The notes beneath the pieces were generated by a model, which worked only from the letters and a program-made list of their open reading frames with translations, made no database searches and had not been told where the DNA came from. Positions 17,113-26,827 of a stretch of 64,000 nucleotides of DNA are shown here, piece after piece. Numbering within the stretch: the stretch's first letter is position 1; every line of letters starts with the position of its first letter. Made by a program: the position numbers and the translations under genes. Source of the DNA: Sulfurimicrobium lacus. GTDB taxonomy: Bacteria; Pseudomonadota; Gammaproteobacteria; Burkholderiales; Sulfuricellaceae. The stretch spans positions 3,257,501 through 3,321,500 of the forward strand of contig NZ_AP022853.1 in the NCBI RefSeq assembly GCF_011764585.1, written 5' to 3'.

Positions 17113-17463
17113 TCAGATGGCGATGCCAGCACTCCAGCCTGCCGATTTGTAGGCCGAGAGCACGGCTTCGTCCTCGACGTAGCAGAGCCAGCCGACCTTC
17201 GGCGTGTAGTACTCCCATGCGCTCGCCACGCGCACGGCAATCTGGTTGGTCTTGCCGGCCCAGACGCCAGTAGCTGCGGCAGGAATGATGTAGCGATCAC
17301 CGTCGACAGGACTGGCCGGCGGCGTGGTCAGATCCCGATCCTTGACCGAGAGTCCGACCACCGCGCCAAGCCGTTTCAGATTGGTGTCCATGCTGGTATG
17401 CCAGCCCGACTCACCGAGTGTCCAGCCGTAGGTGAGTCCGAGATTGGGATCAGTGCTTGCCAT
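17113..17463 (-). CDS. DUF2793-type phage protein
   Basis: 116 aa. Contains the family pattern of a short tail-associated domain: GWHTSMDTNLKRLGAVV near the N-terminus, then PPASPVDGDRYIIPAAATGVWAGK and a C-terminal WLCYVEDE segment. DUF2793 proteins lie directly downstream of the tail-tip protein in many siphoviruses and gene transfer agents. The start overlaps the tail-tip stop (TAATG). Probably a virion component at the tail tip or fibre. Confidence 0.75.
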   Translation of the reverse strand: MASTDPNLGLTYGWTLGESGWHTSMDTNLKRLGAVVGLSVKDRDLTTPPASPVDGDRYIIPAAATGVWAGKTNQIAVRVASAWEYYTPKVGWLCYVEDEAVLSAYKSAGWSAGIAI

Positions 17464-19673
17464 TAGATGCCTCCGTAGTATTTGCCATAGTTCAGGCCGT
17501 ACCCTGCGCGGTCGACGCTGCGGGTCTGTTTCTGCCAGCTGGTGTAGCCAGCGCGCACGGCTTCGATCTCAACCTTGAACTTGCCGTTGATGCGACCCAG
17601 TCCGCTATCGGTCGCCTCGTCAGCCGTGAGATACGTCCAGGCGGTCGTGGTGAGCCCCGTCAGGGTTTTCTGGATCGAGTTGTTCTCGTTGTAGAAGCGC
17701 ACCGTGTAGGTCACGCCGGCCTCCGGGCCGATGTTGCCCTCCGACTGCGTCACCAGATAAACCGTCTGCTGCATCCGGTCACGGTGGGCCCAGGTGAGTG
17801 CAATCTGACCGAGAATCGTCGTCGGCCACATCACGTTATTCACCTTCACGTTCCCCGGTGGATAGGGACGGATCATGCGGCCTGCAAACGTGTAGCTGTC
17901 TGCTGGTGCTGCGGATTCCGCCAGTCGCCCAAGGCCAGTCGCCGGCAGCATCTTGACCTGCAGCGACTCGCCAGAGAGGTATTGCTCGGTGACTAGCGCC
18001 TCGAACGCATCGGCGAACCAGATGCGCGCGGATGCCAGATGCGGTGCCGGCACTGTATCGAGCACGCCGCGATCCACCGTGACGGTGCTCGCCACCAGAT
18101 TGATCGCCTTGACCGCCACGATCTCGTTGTCGAGGTAGGCGTAGGTGTTGAGCTTCACAATGTCCATGTCTTGGCCATTGCCGATGCTGAATACCGTGGC
18201 CTGCTCATCACAGGCATTGATGAGCGTCGCATTCGGCGTAAAGCCCATCGTATCCACCTCAACGTAGGTGGCGCTGCCCTGGCGCGTCAGCAGTTTGACG
18301 TTGAGCGAATCACCGGATGGACGACTCACGCAGGCCACCAGCAGTCCGCCCTGTGGGTCGAGTTCGTTTTGTGCAGTCGCCGATTCGCCGACTACCCGTT
18401 TGACCACGGTCCACCACGGCGCTTCGTTCAACCGGCGATACGGCACCGGCGCTGGCGATGTCAGCGGCGACACCCATGAAGTCGGGGTCGGGGACACGTA
18501 GGAGGCGGACGGCAAGCCGAAGATGTCTTCCACGCACTCGATTCGCACCCGACCGTCGGTCAGCGTGCCATAGGACACGCGTACGACTCGCATCACCAGC
18601 TGCGTAATACCCAGTTCCGGCCAGGTGAACTTGAATACGTCGCCGATATTGAGATTCGATGCCTGCCGGTTGGCGATCAGCGTGGCCTTGGCCAGCGGTG
18701 CCGAGAGTTGCTTGAGGTCGCCCAGCGCCACGCGGGACGCCAGGCTGCCATTGCTGATTCCTGGATAGTCGACCGTCGCCGACGAAACCACACCACCCGC
18801 CAGTTCCAGTGCCGCCAGGTCATGCACCGTGATGGCGGCGTCCTTGTCGGTGGAACGATCCCGGTAACGGACGGTGATCTGATTGACGAGTTCCGATTCC
18901 GAGGGCCGGGAGAAACTCTCCAGTTCAATAATGTTCGAGGCATCGAGCACCAGCAGGCTGGAAACGTTGTAGTCAGCCCGAGCCAGTTTCAGAACGAACT
19001 TGCCGGTACGCGGATGGACATAGAGCGTGCCATCGATGTGCCGGAGTATCTCGGCGATGAATTCCTCCAGCGGCTGCTCGCGATCCCAAAGCAAGGACAG
19101 TCCGTACTGCTCCGAGGCCAGCGTGTTGGCTGCCGTCTGGAAACTGCTCGCATCGATTTCGCTGGCGGCATAGCCCAGGCCCCAGGTGGCATTGTTCAGG
19201 CACTCGTAAATGATGTGTGCCGGGTTGGCATCACCATTGATGTAGCCACTCCCCAGGGCAGCCGGAGCCGGGATGCGTCGTGCCTCGATGCTCCACGGCT
19301 TGATGTACGGGTTCATCGCCGACAGTTGGCACTGCTGAACGATGATCGAGACCACCCCTCGGAAGGCCGGAATGACGCTGCCGAGTTTCTGCTGCAGATA
19401 GCCCGAGATTGTTTCCGCCGGCCCGCCCAGCTTGACCTCGACGTAACCCTGAACGCCACCCTCGCGCGAATCCCCGCCGAAGAGTTCCGGGGCATTCACG
19501 TAGAGCGTCTGCGAGGACGTGACGCTGCCACTCCACGCCGTGCGTTCGCCGACGATGATGCGCGTCACCGCATCCACCGGGCCGTGGCAGATCGCCAGGT
19601 GCAATCCGGCGTAATAGCGATGGCCGACGACATACGATGACGAACCGCCACCATCTTTACCTCCACCACCCAT
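17463..19673 (-). CDS. Tail tip / host specificity protein (gpJ-like)
   Basis: 736 aa. A glycine-rich N-terminus (MGGGGKDGGGSSS) leads into a region about building the tail tip (YYAGLHLAICHGPVDAV), a central part with YINGDANPAHIIYECL and phage tail-protein-type repeats, and a fibronectin-like C-terminal part. This is the shape of the gpJ/GTA tail protein family that forms the distal tip and contacts the receptor. It follows two small genes without gaps and precedes the DUF2793 gene. Shorter than lambda gpJ (1132 aa), as is usual in GTA-like tails. Confidence 0.8.
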   Translation of the reverse strand: MGGGGKDGGGSSSYVVGHRYYAGLHLAICHGPVDAVTRIIVGERTAWSGSVTSSQTLYVNAPELFGGDSREGGVQGYVEVKLGGPAETISGYLQQKLGSVIPAFRGVVSIIVQQCQLSAMNPYIKPWSIEARRIPAPAALGSGYINGDANPAHIIYECLNNATWGLGYAASEIDASSFQTAANTLASEQYGLSLLWDREQPLEEFIAEILRHIDGTLYVHPRTGKFVLKLARADYNVSSLLVLDASNIIELESFSRPSESELVNQITVRYRDRSTDKDAAITVHDLAALELAGGVVSSATVDYPGISNGSLASRVALGDLKQLSAPLAKATLIANRQASNLNIGDVFKFTWPELGITQLVMRVVRVSYGTLTDGRVRIECVEDIFGLPSASYVSPTPTSWVSPLTSPAPVPYRRLNEAPWWTVVKRVVGESATAQNELDPQGGLLVACVSRPSGDSLNVKLLTRQGSATYVEVDTMGFTPNATLINACDEQATVFSIGNGQDMDIVKLNTYAYLDNEIVAVKAINLVASTVTVDRGVLDTVPAPHLASARIWFADAFEALVTEQYLSGESLQVKMLPATGLGRLAESAAPADSYTFAGRMIRPYPPGNVKVNNVMWPTTILGQIALTWAHRDRMQQTVYLVTQSEGNIGPEAGVTYTVRFYNENNSIQKTLTGLTTTAWTYLTADEATDSGLGRINGKFKVEIEAVRAGYTSWQKQTRSVDRAGYGLNYGKYYGGI

Positions 19674-19880
19674 TTACGTCATCTCCTGCTGTTGCTCGCG
19701 CTGCTGTTCGACGGCATCGGCCAGCCGGCACGCCATGGCATCGCCGGTGGCGCGCAGCCAGTCGGCGGTCACGCCGTATTGCCGAAAATCGTCGAAGGTC
19801 ACGCCATCGCGCGGGAACCACTTGCGTAGGCCGGCATTGCAGTAGCCGAAGGCCTTGGCGTCGTCGTGCGTCACAATCAT
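19674..19880 (-). CDS. Small phage tail-region protein, unknown
   Basis: 68 aa, soluble, acidic in the middle and ending in a glutamine/glutamate-rich helix. It overlaps the upstream gene by 4 bases and abuts the tail-tip gene. The WFPRDGVTFDDFRQYGV stretch recalls small proteins encoded just before GTA/siphovirus tail-tip genes, but no function is known. Confidence 0.65.
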   Translation of the reverse strand: MIVTHDDAKAFGYCNAGLRKWFPRDGVTFDDFRQYGVTADWLRATGDAMACRLADAVEQQREQQQEMT

Positions 19881-20116
19881 TTCTTGCCTCCACTACCGGA
19901 CGATTGGCGAATCTCGGTGGTCTTGACGTCGCCGTACCAGACCACATTGGCCTGACGGATGACCCGGGTGCCAAACAGCACCGGGATGGGTTTACCGGAT
20001 TCCGCCACCGGCACATCGAGGTTGCCTGGCGTGGCGGAAGCAGGCTTTGGCGGCTTCGGCGCAAGCAGCATGCCGATGACCGTGGTGATCACCCAGATAG
20101 CGATCTGTACCCACAT
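19877..20116 (-). CDS. Small tail-assembly protein with N-terminal membrane helix
   Basis: 79 aa from the ATG at 20116 (MWVQIAIWVITTVIGMLLAP). The first 20 residues form a hydrophobic helix ending in a proline-rich segment; the rest (PIPVLFGTRVIRQANVVWYGD) closely resembles the start of GTA/gpJ-type tail-tip proteins, suggesting a split-off N-terminal module. It sits between the BR0599-like gene and the 68-aa gene with tight spacing. Confidence 0.65.
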   Translation of the reverse strand: MWVQIAIWVITTVIGMLLAPKPPKPASATPGNLDVPVAESGKPIPVLFGTRVIRQANVVWYGDVKTTEIRQSSGSGGKK

Positions 20117-20126
20117 GGTGTTGCCC

Positions 20127-20924
20127 TCAGACGATGGAATCCCCGGCGAAGGGGTTCTTGGCGGGAATCCAGGGGAACCCGCCGAAATTGAGACTGTTGC
20201 CAAACTTGGACTGGCAGGTGGCAAACGTCCGGTCACAGCCGGCAAAGGCCTCGAACGCCACCCCTGCGGCCAGTCCCGGCAGCACGGCTGAAAGCGTGAT
20301 GGTGTCGCCGGAGTGATTGGTAATCATGCGCGGCACCCCGCCCACGCGCAGGTAGCCCCCGGTCAGCCAACCTGATGCCTGCGACAGGAAGGTACTGGAG
20401 ATGACATTCAGTCCGGAGAAAGACGCCACCGTGCCGGCCAACTTGTAGGCCTGGTTGTTCACGCCGCATCCCGGATCGAACAGCGCATGGCGGCAACCGG
20501 TCTGGTAATAGGCACGCAAGCCAGGGCGTTTCAGGGCCGTGAAGATCGACTCGCAACGAATCTTCGCGGTACTACCCATGAAGGCGACAGAGGCCACGCG
20601 CCCCTTCCACCAGGTGATGTACTCGGAGTCACCGAGGTGGTTGCGGAACACCGTGAGCGACACGACGCCGTTGGGACGCGCGGCCGCGAAGAGCTGCGCC
20701 ACGGCGAAATCACGTGCGCATTCGAGGTCGATGCCATTCCGAGCAAACTCCGGTGACTGCTCGACCGCCGAGCGGCGGATCACGGCGGGCTGGTAGCTCT
20801 CGACCTGGTAGGTGATCGCCTCGCGACCACTCGTCACCGTCCACACCAACTGGCCGAGGACGAAGCGATAGAGTTCCACCGGCTGGCCGGCGGCCGCCGA
20901 GATTTCCTGCGTGTTGTAGCTCAT
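20127..20924 (-). CDS. Tail protein of the BR0599/DUF2163 family
   Basis: 265 aa. N-terminal half resembles DUF2163 (ELYRFVLGQLVWTVTSG, then CARDFAVAQLF) and the C-terminal part carries the cysteine-containing signature of BR0599 proteins: YQTGCRHALFDPGCGVN and GCDRTFATCQSKFGNSLNFG, ending GGFPWIPAKNPF. The paired cysteines probably bind iron-sulfur or zinc; in GTA-like tails the equivalent protein is part of the hub. Lies between two other tail-tip genes. Confidence 0.82.
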   Translation of the reverse strand: MSYNTQEISAAAGQPVELYRFVLGQLVWTVTSGREAITYQVESYQPAVIRRSAVEQSPEFARNGIDLECARDFAVAQLFAAARPNGVVSLTVFRNHLGDSEYITWWKGRVASVAFMGSTAKIRCESIFTALKRPGLRAYYQTGCRHALFDPGCGVNNQAYKLAGTVASFSGLNVISSTFLSQASGWLTGGYLRVGGVPRMITNHSGDTITLSAVLPGLAAGVAFEAFAGCDRTFATCQSKFGNSLNFGGFPWIPAKNPFAGDSIV

Positions 20925-20937
20925 TCGTGGATCCTGG

Positions 20938-22626
20938 TTACGACTTCACGCTGCGCATCGGTAGCGAGACTTCCGCCACGCTGTCCGTCTGCCAGTTGAT
21001 TTCGATCTGGTCGGCGTCGAGTCGGGTCTTCTCCAGAAAGTAGATGGCGACCCAATCCTCGGGATTGGCATCGAAGCCGAAGGACTGGTTGATTGCCATC
21101 ACTTCTTCGTCGCCGGTAGTGCCCGCCCCGAAACTCGTGATGGTGCGGAAGTACCAGGTGCCGTTCTTGTGCAGGAAGGCCGCTTCCGTTCGACCTGGCA
21201 TCGGGTTGAAGTACAACGCGTAGCCGCGCGAGGCGACCGTCATCACCGTCTGGTTGGAGAGAATTTTCTTGGTCGGGACGATGGAGGCTTCCCAGGTCGG
21301 GTGCCAGAACGCCGTCAGACGGCCTAGCCGGGCAGCCAGCCAGCCCCGGAAAGCCGCAATCTCCGTACGGTTCTTGAAGAGGTAGTCGAAGGAGCGCCGC
21401 ACGAAGGGACGCGCGGCATGGTCATCCACTGCCGTGATGCCGGTCTCGAAATCCAGCACCTCGGCCAGTCGCAGGTAGTCGGCATCGACATCGCGTACCC
21501 GATTCGGCCGTGTCGTCCAGACCGGTGTCGAGTTGAAGGTGGTCGCCGACTCCTGTTTCGCGATGGCCGTGGTGCCGGCAATGTCGAACACGAGGCGGGC
21601 CCGGGCGATGGCGTCGGTCACGCGCGACACTGCCTGCGTCACTCGCAGACGGGCCGTGCGCGCCGGCGTCACGAACGCACCTGCAGGCCAGGTCTGCAGC
21701 AACGGTTGTTTCAGGGTCACGGCATTGCTCGCCACCGACAGCACTTCCGCCGCCTCGGTGTTGCGACTGTCCGATCCGATCACCAGCAGGCCGTCGGCCT
21801 CGTATTCGAGATTGGTGGTGGTAAGCGGAATCACCGTGCTACCCGCCGTGACCGTGGATGCCAGAACTGCCTTGTCGGGCCAGATCGGGAGTGCATAGAC
21901 GCGCGACTGCCAGGCCGACAGCAGCACATCGAGCAGCGCCGCATCGTCGCGGCCGACCAGGATCGAGAATTCCAGCGAACGGCGCGGCTTGGTGCGCAGA
22001 CTGACCCGCTGCTCGGTACCGTCGCGGGCGGCCAGCACGTCGGTCGCCCACATCAGGCGCTCCAACCAGCCATCCGCCCAGTTGGGTTTCAGACCGAAGA
22101 CCACGACGCGCCGACCGGAGATCGACAAGGTCGGTGCCTCGTCGGGAAACTGGAAAGTGAAACTCGCTTCGATCACAGGAGGCCCGTCGAGGCTGACCGA
22201 GACGTTGTGCAGGCGCGACTCCAGCATTCCGTAAGTGGTCGGCGGATTCGCCGGGGCAGCGAGCGTGATGCCGCCATCGTTCTGGCCATTGAGCGCCGAC
22301 AGGGTCTTGGGGGCGAAATGGGCGTTCCAGACCTCGACCTGGCGCATCTGCGTCGACAGCAGGTTGCCCAGTGCGATCTTGGCTGGCAGCAGGTGGACGT
22401 GGTGATACCAGTCCTGCTCGAACTGACGAACGATATTTCCCGTAATGCCCACCACGATCTCGGCGACCGGCAGGTTGTTGGCCATCGCCCCCGAATTCGG
22501 CGGGTTGCTAGCCAGGGCGCTCGGGTAAGGCAACGTCAAGGGGGCTGGCAGGAACTTGTAGGCCGCACCGTAGGCGGGATCAGACGGCAATCCGGACGGC
22601 AGAATGGCTCCAGCGTAGGTCGTCAT
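20938..22626 (-). CDS. Phage distal-tail/hub protein
   Basis: 562 aa, no enzymatic motif. Long beta-rich sequence with several segments such as GRLTAFWHPTWEASIVPTK and SFDYLFKNRTEIAAFRGW that recall DUF2460-like distal tail proteins. Its start overlaps the stop of the upstream gene as ATGA, and the BR0599-family protein follows 13 bases later. Position between the tape measure/virion genes and the tip proteins supports a baseplate hub role; the exact family is uncertain. Confidence 0.65.
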   Translation of the reverse strand: MTTYAGAILPSGLPSDPAYGAAYKFLPAPLTLPYPSALASNPPNSGAMANNLPVAEIVVGITGNIVRQFEQDWYHHVHLLPAKIALGNLLSTQMRQVEVWNAHFAPKTLSALNGQNDGGITLAAPANPPTTYGMLESRLHNVSVSLDGPPVIEASFTFQFPDEAPTLSISGRRVVVFGLKPNWADGWLERLMWATDVLAARDGTEQRVSLRTKPRRSLEFSILVGRDDAALLDVLLSAWQSRVYALPIWPDKAVLASTVTAGSTVIPLTTTNLEYEADGLLVIGSDSRNTEAAEVLSVASNAVTLKQPLLQTWPAGAFVTPARTARLRVTQAVSRVTDAIARARLVFDIAGTTAIAKQESATTFNSTPVWTTRPNRVRDVDADYLRLAEVLDFETGITAVDDHAARPFVRRSFDYLFKNRTEIAAFRGWLAARLGRLTAFWHPTWEASIVPTKKILSNQTVMTVASRGYALYFNPMPGRTEAAFLHKNGTWYFRTITSFGAGTTGDEEVMAINQSFGFDANPEDWVAIYFLEKTRLDADQIEINWQTDSVAEVSLPMRSVKS

Positions 22627-23381
22627 TTCAGAAATCCGTAGCCGCCGTAACTCATGCTGAAGACCATCCAGTCGCTACCACCCAGCGTGACGATGTCCTT
22701 GTTCACGTACTGTCCGTTCATGCGCAACAAGCGCACACCGGGCGCGAAACCCATCATCGAGTAGAAGTAGCTCGGCGTCGGGCGACCAACTTCAATCGTG
22801 CAGGGATACAGGGGTGTCACGCCGTTGAAGGCGATGGGCGAATAGCTGTCGAGTTGGCGCGTGGTAGCGTTGTAGAAGGCCCGCACTGCATCCGTGCCGG
22901 AGGTGCCGACCTTCCACTTGTTCGTATTGCCGTCGATGTCGGCCCGAACATAAGTGCTGTAGGTGTCCGACAGGAAAGCACCACCAGTGAATGTGCAGGT
23001 CTTGGTGATCGCCCCGAAGATGAGCGGCCCGTAAGTAGTGCTGGCCGTCTGTACGATGCAATAGCACCAGCCATCGCCGCCGAAGAGGAAATACTCGGCG
23101 CTGCCCGACATCTGGGATACAGAGAACGAACCCGATGCGACGGTTTGCGAACTGTAGGCCAGCCCACTGTTGAAACTGGTCGAGCCGTACCAGGCGACGT
23201 AGCTCGCATAGGAATGCAGGTTGACGAACTGGCCACTGGCGGCGTGCTGAAGGTGCAGGCGAAAGTAGCCGGCATCTGCTTGGTACATCAGTTGCGTGTA
23301 ACCGCAGACCCCGGTGGCGAAGAGCCGGATCTTGTCGAGGAGATCGTTCGGCGAGGTGGTGATGCCGGATTGAAATGCCAT
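22623..23381 (-). CDS. Phage virion protein, paralogue of the next tail gene
   Basis: 252 aa, rich in glycine, tyrosine and serine, no cysteine motif. N-terminus MAFQSGITTSPNDLLDKI parallels MAFTSGTATDYLDLLNRL of the adjacent 268-aa protein, and both end with a short VLRMNG/IISIGGVDHLV type segment, so they are diverged paralogues. Probably tail-tip or tail-surface structural proteins as they lie between tape measure and hub genes. Confidence 0.6.
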   Translation of the reverse strand: MAFQSGITTSPNDLLDKIRLFATGVCGYTQLMYQADAGYFRLHLQHAASGQFVNLHSYASYVAWYGSTSFNSGLAYSSQTVASGSFSVSQMSGSAEYFLFGGDGWCYCIVQTASTTYGPLIFGAITKTCTFTGGAFLSDTYSTYVRADIDGNTNKWKVGTSGTDAVRAFYNATTRQLDSYSPIAFNGVTPLYPCTIEVGRPTPSYFYSMMGFAPGVRLLRMNGQYVNKDIVTLGGSDWMVFSMSYGGYGFLK

Positions 23382-23403
23382 TGATTACCTCACACGGGCC
23401 GCA

Positions 23404-24210
23404 TTACGCGAGTTTTAGGGCCCAGTAGTCGCTGTAGCCGGTGCGATACACGTCCTGCACCACCAGATGATCGACGCCACCGATGCTGATGATGTTCTCG
23501 ACTGCATTGGCGTAGCCCGGTATGCAGTAGCAGCCGTCCATCTCCCCCAAGCCGGCCAGGATGAACGGCAGCAGCGGGTAGGAGCCATCGGGGCACTCGC
23601 GCGTGTTGCTGCCCCAACTGTTCGGCCACATTGCCGACACCCCGGTCCACACGCCGGTCGGCGCGTAGTACGCACCCGAATACCCCGACGATTTGGGCAG
23701 GTGATTGCGGTATTGGTAGGAATTGCTCCAGCGCGTCGAACTGTTATAAGTGCCGCCGACCAGGAGCGGGTACGGGTATTGTCCCGGCGTGGCATAAGGC
23801 AGGAACAAGCCCAGATGCATCATTTCGTAATAGGTGCCGGTCTTGGCGACCAGGACGATGCGCCGACCGTTGGCTACGATCCAATACGGCATGGCGGAGG
23901 CCATCAGCAGCGCGTAGAACGTCCCGCTCGGGTTGTACTGGCCATCGAAGGTCTGCGCCGCATTCCAACCGACGAAGCCCCGCAGTTTCCAGTTGCCATA
24001 GTCCGCACCGGCCTCAGACAGGATGCCGACGTTAATTTGCTCCGTACCGGCAAGCCCAGGTCCCTGGAGTACCAGTTCTGCCGGCGGTCCGGGTACCCAG
24101 CGCAGCACTGACCAGCGCTCGTTGGCCGGCAGCATGTCCTGGGTGACGAACTGCTTGAGCCGGTTCAGCAGATCGAGATAATCGGTGGCAGTGCCACTGG
24201 TAAAAGCCAT
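23404..24210 (-). CDS. Phage virion protein, paralogue of the preceding tail gene
   Basis: 268 aa, tyrosine- and glycine-rich, first gene after the tape measure protein (3-base gap). Shares its N-terminal layout with the 252-aa neighbour. Contains a long Y/S/G segment (SSTRWSNSYQYRNHLPKSSG) of the kind seen in exposed virion proteins. No catalytic motif. In siphoviruses the gene after the tape measure usually encodes the distal tail protein, so that role is plausible but unproven. Confidence 0.6.
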   Translation of the reverse strand: MAFTSGTATDYLDLLNRLKQFVTQDMLPANERWSVLRWVPGPPAELVLQGPGLAGTEQINVGILSEAGADYGNWKLRGFVGWNAAQTFDGQYNPSGTFYALLMASAMPYWIVANGRRIVLVAKTGTYYEMMHLGLFLPYATPGQYPYPLLVGGTYNSSTRWSNSYQYRNHLPKSSGYSGAYYAPTGVWTGVSAMWPNSWGSNTRECPDGSYPLLPFILAGLGEMDGCYCIPGYANAVENIISIGGVDHLVVQDVYRTGYSDYWALKLA

Positions 24211-24213
24211 GGC

Positions 24214-26811
24214 TTACCTCAGTAATTCGCGCACGGCCGAGCCATTGCGAGAAAGCACGTTGAGAATGGTTTTTTCACCGGCGGCGGAATTCAGATAGTC
24301 GGCCGCCATGCCGGGATCGATGACATTGACGATACGTACCGATTGCGAGGGGGCTGCGGCCGGGGCTTGAGCCACATCCGGTACCGGACCACCCTCGGCA
24401 AAGGCCAGACGCGGCCCCAACCAGCGGGGTGCGGCCAGACCGCCGTTCAGGGCATGCAGAAACTCGACGCCGACCCGGCGCACCGCCTCCGCACGCAGGA
24501 CGTATTCCCCGGCGGACAGTCGTGCCGGAATGGAATCGCTGGTGGTCGTGCCTGGCCCTGTGACGTAACCACCGGACGCAAAGCCGGCCCACTGGAATAG
24601 CCCCGAGATCAGGCCACCCAAGCCGCCACCGCCGCCCTTGCTCATCCCGCCGAACAATTCTTCGGCGATTTTCTGCGCAGCGATGCGGTTGATCGCCGAA
24701 ATCACCGAACGGGCAAAATCGGCAAAGGCATCCTTGGCGGATTTCGCCCCCGAGCCGATCTGCTCGAACATCGTGGCAAAGGCGTTCTCCACGTCGCCGT
24801 TGATGCGGGTGGCGACATCGTCGGCCTCGGTCTTCAGCCCGGCGACTTCCACCTTGAGTCGGGCCACGCGGTTAATGGCTTCCTCCGACCCGGTGGATGC
24901 AGCCAGTTCCTGCATCTTCGGAATCAAGCCGTCCACTTCGGCGGCGGTCTGCTGGTGCAACTCGAGTACGCCGCGCCGCATCTGCGACTCGGTGAGCATC
25001 CCGGCGTCCTTCTGCACCTGTAGTTCGCGCTCGCGAATGGCCATGCGCTCCGTGACGACTCCGTACTGGCGTTCAAGCTTGGCGAGTTCCGCCAGGTCAG
25101 TCTCGACGTTGATCAGGCGTCCGACATCGGCCGCGCCGGTGGTGTCTCCCATGCGATTGAGTTTCTCGATGAGCGGCTGGTATTCACGTTCGAGTCGGGC
25201 GCGGGTCACGTCGCCACCCCCTCCACCCCCTGCGCCCCGGATCTCGGTCAGGCGGTCACGCACACGGGCGAGTTCGTCGGCCAGTTCCTTCTCTGCCTTG
25301 GCGGCAGCGTGGGCATTGGCGACCTCAACTTCGCTGCGCTTCATGTTGAGCACGGTGATTTCGCCTTCGAGTTTCTTGACCTCGGCCTTGGCCCGCAGGC
25401 GCTGCGCTTCGTCCTTGCCGCCGACCGCAATGGCCGATTGCGCGGTCAACTCCTGCTGTTTGGCCGCCAACTCCTGATCGATGGCCTGTTGCTCGATCTG
25501 CGTCTTGCGGCCGTAGTAGTCGCGGATCGAGACCAGACGGTCGTCGAGCGCGCGATCTAGGGCCGTCTTCTGCAGATCGAGCCCTTCCTTGAGGACTTTG
25601 AATTCGGCTTCGGCCTGCGCCTTGACCACCGCAAGCTGTGCGCCAGTCGTGTCCTTCTCCGCACCCCCGGCGGATTTTTTCTCGCACTTGCCATTGACCC
25701 ATTGCCCACCGGATACCACGCAGGCGATGCGCTGCATGTCCTCGGTGGGCTTGCCGGTCGGCGTCTTCTCTTCGGGGCGCTTTGGACTGGTCAGATCATC
25801 GAGGCGCTGCTTCGCCCCCGCCAGTTCCTGCTCCCATTGGGCGAGGTTCTTCCGCAGCGTCGCCATCGCGCCATCGTTGAACTTGACGTCGAAGGGCATG
25901 AACGGCACGGGCGCCTTGCCGGTATCGACCTTCTTGCGCGTCGAATCGACCAGTTCCTGAATCCGCGCAACCTCGTCGCGGGCACGTTTGATCTCGGTGC
26001 CGTTGAAGATCAGATTGCCAACCCCGCCCAGACCGACCCACAACGCCTTCAACGTTCCCGCCTCATTGGCCGCTTCGCGCATGGCGTTGGTGATGTTGGT
26101 CAGTTCCGGCAGAAAATCACGGGCCAGTGCGATGCCGAGCGAGGAGCTCGATGCCTTGAGTGCCGTAAGGTTGTCGTTGAAGGCTTCCGCCGAGCGCGCC
26201 GTCTCAGTAGTGAGCTTGAGGCCCAGTCGTTCAGCCTCGGCAGTCAGTTGAGTGATGCCAGCCGCCCCCTGATTCAGGAACGGGATCATGTCCATGCCAC
26301 TCTTGCCGAACAGCTTCACGGCGAGCGCCGTCTTGACCGCGCCATCCTCCAGGTTGGCGAAGACATCGGCCACCTGTAGCAGCACAGCTTCGGTGGACTT
26401 CATGCTGCCATCGGCATTTCTGACCGAGATACCCAGGGCATCGAAGACCTGCGCCCCGTCGCCGATACCGGTATTGGCCTCGGCGATGTTCTGGGACAGC
26501 CCCTTAATGCCCTTCTGCAAGGTCTCCAGACTCACATCTGACAGTTGCGCGGCAAAGCGCAGCGTCGACAAGGCTTCGACCGAGATGCCGATCTTTTGCG
26601 AGAGCTTGTTCAGTTGATCGGCTGCATCGATGGCGCTCTTGATCATGGCGGCAAAACCGGCCACGGAAAGCGATACGCCAAGTCCGGCCAGCATTCCCTT
26701 GACCCGGTTCGATTCATCACCGAGCTTGGCCAGGTTGCCGCGAATCGAGTCGAAGGCCGAGCGGGTCTGGTCAACGGCAGTAATAAGCAGTTGGGCGCGA
26801 TCCTGAGTCAC
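24214..26811 (-). CDS. Tail tape measure protein
   Basis: 865 aa. Long helical protein with coiled-coil stretches rich in A, E, K, L and Q (for example around residues 390-500), a glycine-rich linker (GAGGGGGGDV) and two hydrophobic segments (near residue 45, MLAGLGVSLSVAGFAAMI, and near residue 730, LGGLISGLFQWAGFASG). This is the architecture of tape measure proteins, which set tail length and are threaded into the cell membrane. At about 1.5 angstrom per residue, the length suggests a tail near 130 nm (rule of thumb). It follows the chaperone/DUF6441 genes as expected. Confidence 0.9.
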   Translation of the reverse strand: MTQDRAQLLITAVDQTRSAFDSIRGNLAKLGDESNRVKGMLAGLGVSLSVAGFAAMIKSAIDAADQLNKLSQKIGISVEALSTLRFAAQLSDVSLETLQKGIKGLSQNIAEANTGIGDGAQVFDALGISVRNADGSMKSTEAVLLQVADVFANLEDGAVKTALAVKLFGKSGMDMIPFLNQGAAGITQLTAEAERLGLKLTTETARSAEAFNDNLTALKASSSSLGIALARDFLPELTNITNAMREAANEAGTLKALWVGLGGVGNLIFNGTEIKRARDEVARIQELVDSTRKKVDTGKAPVPFMPFDVKFNDGAMATLRKNLAQWEQELAGAKQRLDDLTSPKRPEEKTPTGKPTEDMQRIACVVSGGQWVNGKCEKKSAGGAEKDTTGAQLAVVKAQAEAEFKVLKEGLDLQKTALDRALDDRLVSIRDYYGRKTQIEQQAIDQELAAKQQELTAQSAIAVGGKDEAQRLRAKAEVKKLEGEITVLNMKRSEVEVANAHAAAKAEKELADELARVRDRLTEIRGAGGGGGGDVTRARLEREYQPLIEKLNRMGDTTGAADVGRLINVETDLAELAKLERQYGVVTERMAIRERELQVQKDAGMLTESQMRRGVLELHQQTAAEVDGLIPKMQELAASTGSEEAINRVARLKVEVAGLKTEADDVATRINGDVENAFATMFEQIGSGAKSAKDAFADFARSVISAINRIAAQKIAEELFGGMSKGGGGGLGGLISGLFQWAGFASGGYVTGPGTTTSDSIPARLSAGEYVLRAEAVRRVGVEFLHALNGGLAAPRWLGPRLAFAEGGPVPDVAQAPAAAPSQSVRIVNVIDPGMAADYLNSAAGEKTILNVLSRNGSAVRELLR

Positions 26812-26827
26812 GACAAATTCATCTCTC

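Noticed and set aside
21418-22641. Plus-strand open frame of 407 codons opposite the tail hub gene
   Set aside because: R/H/Q-rich shadow composition, opposite to a gene with operon overlaps.
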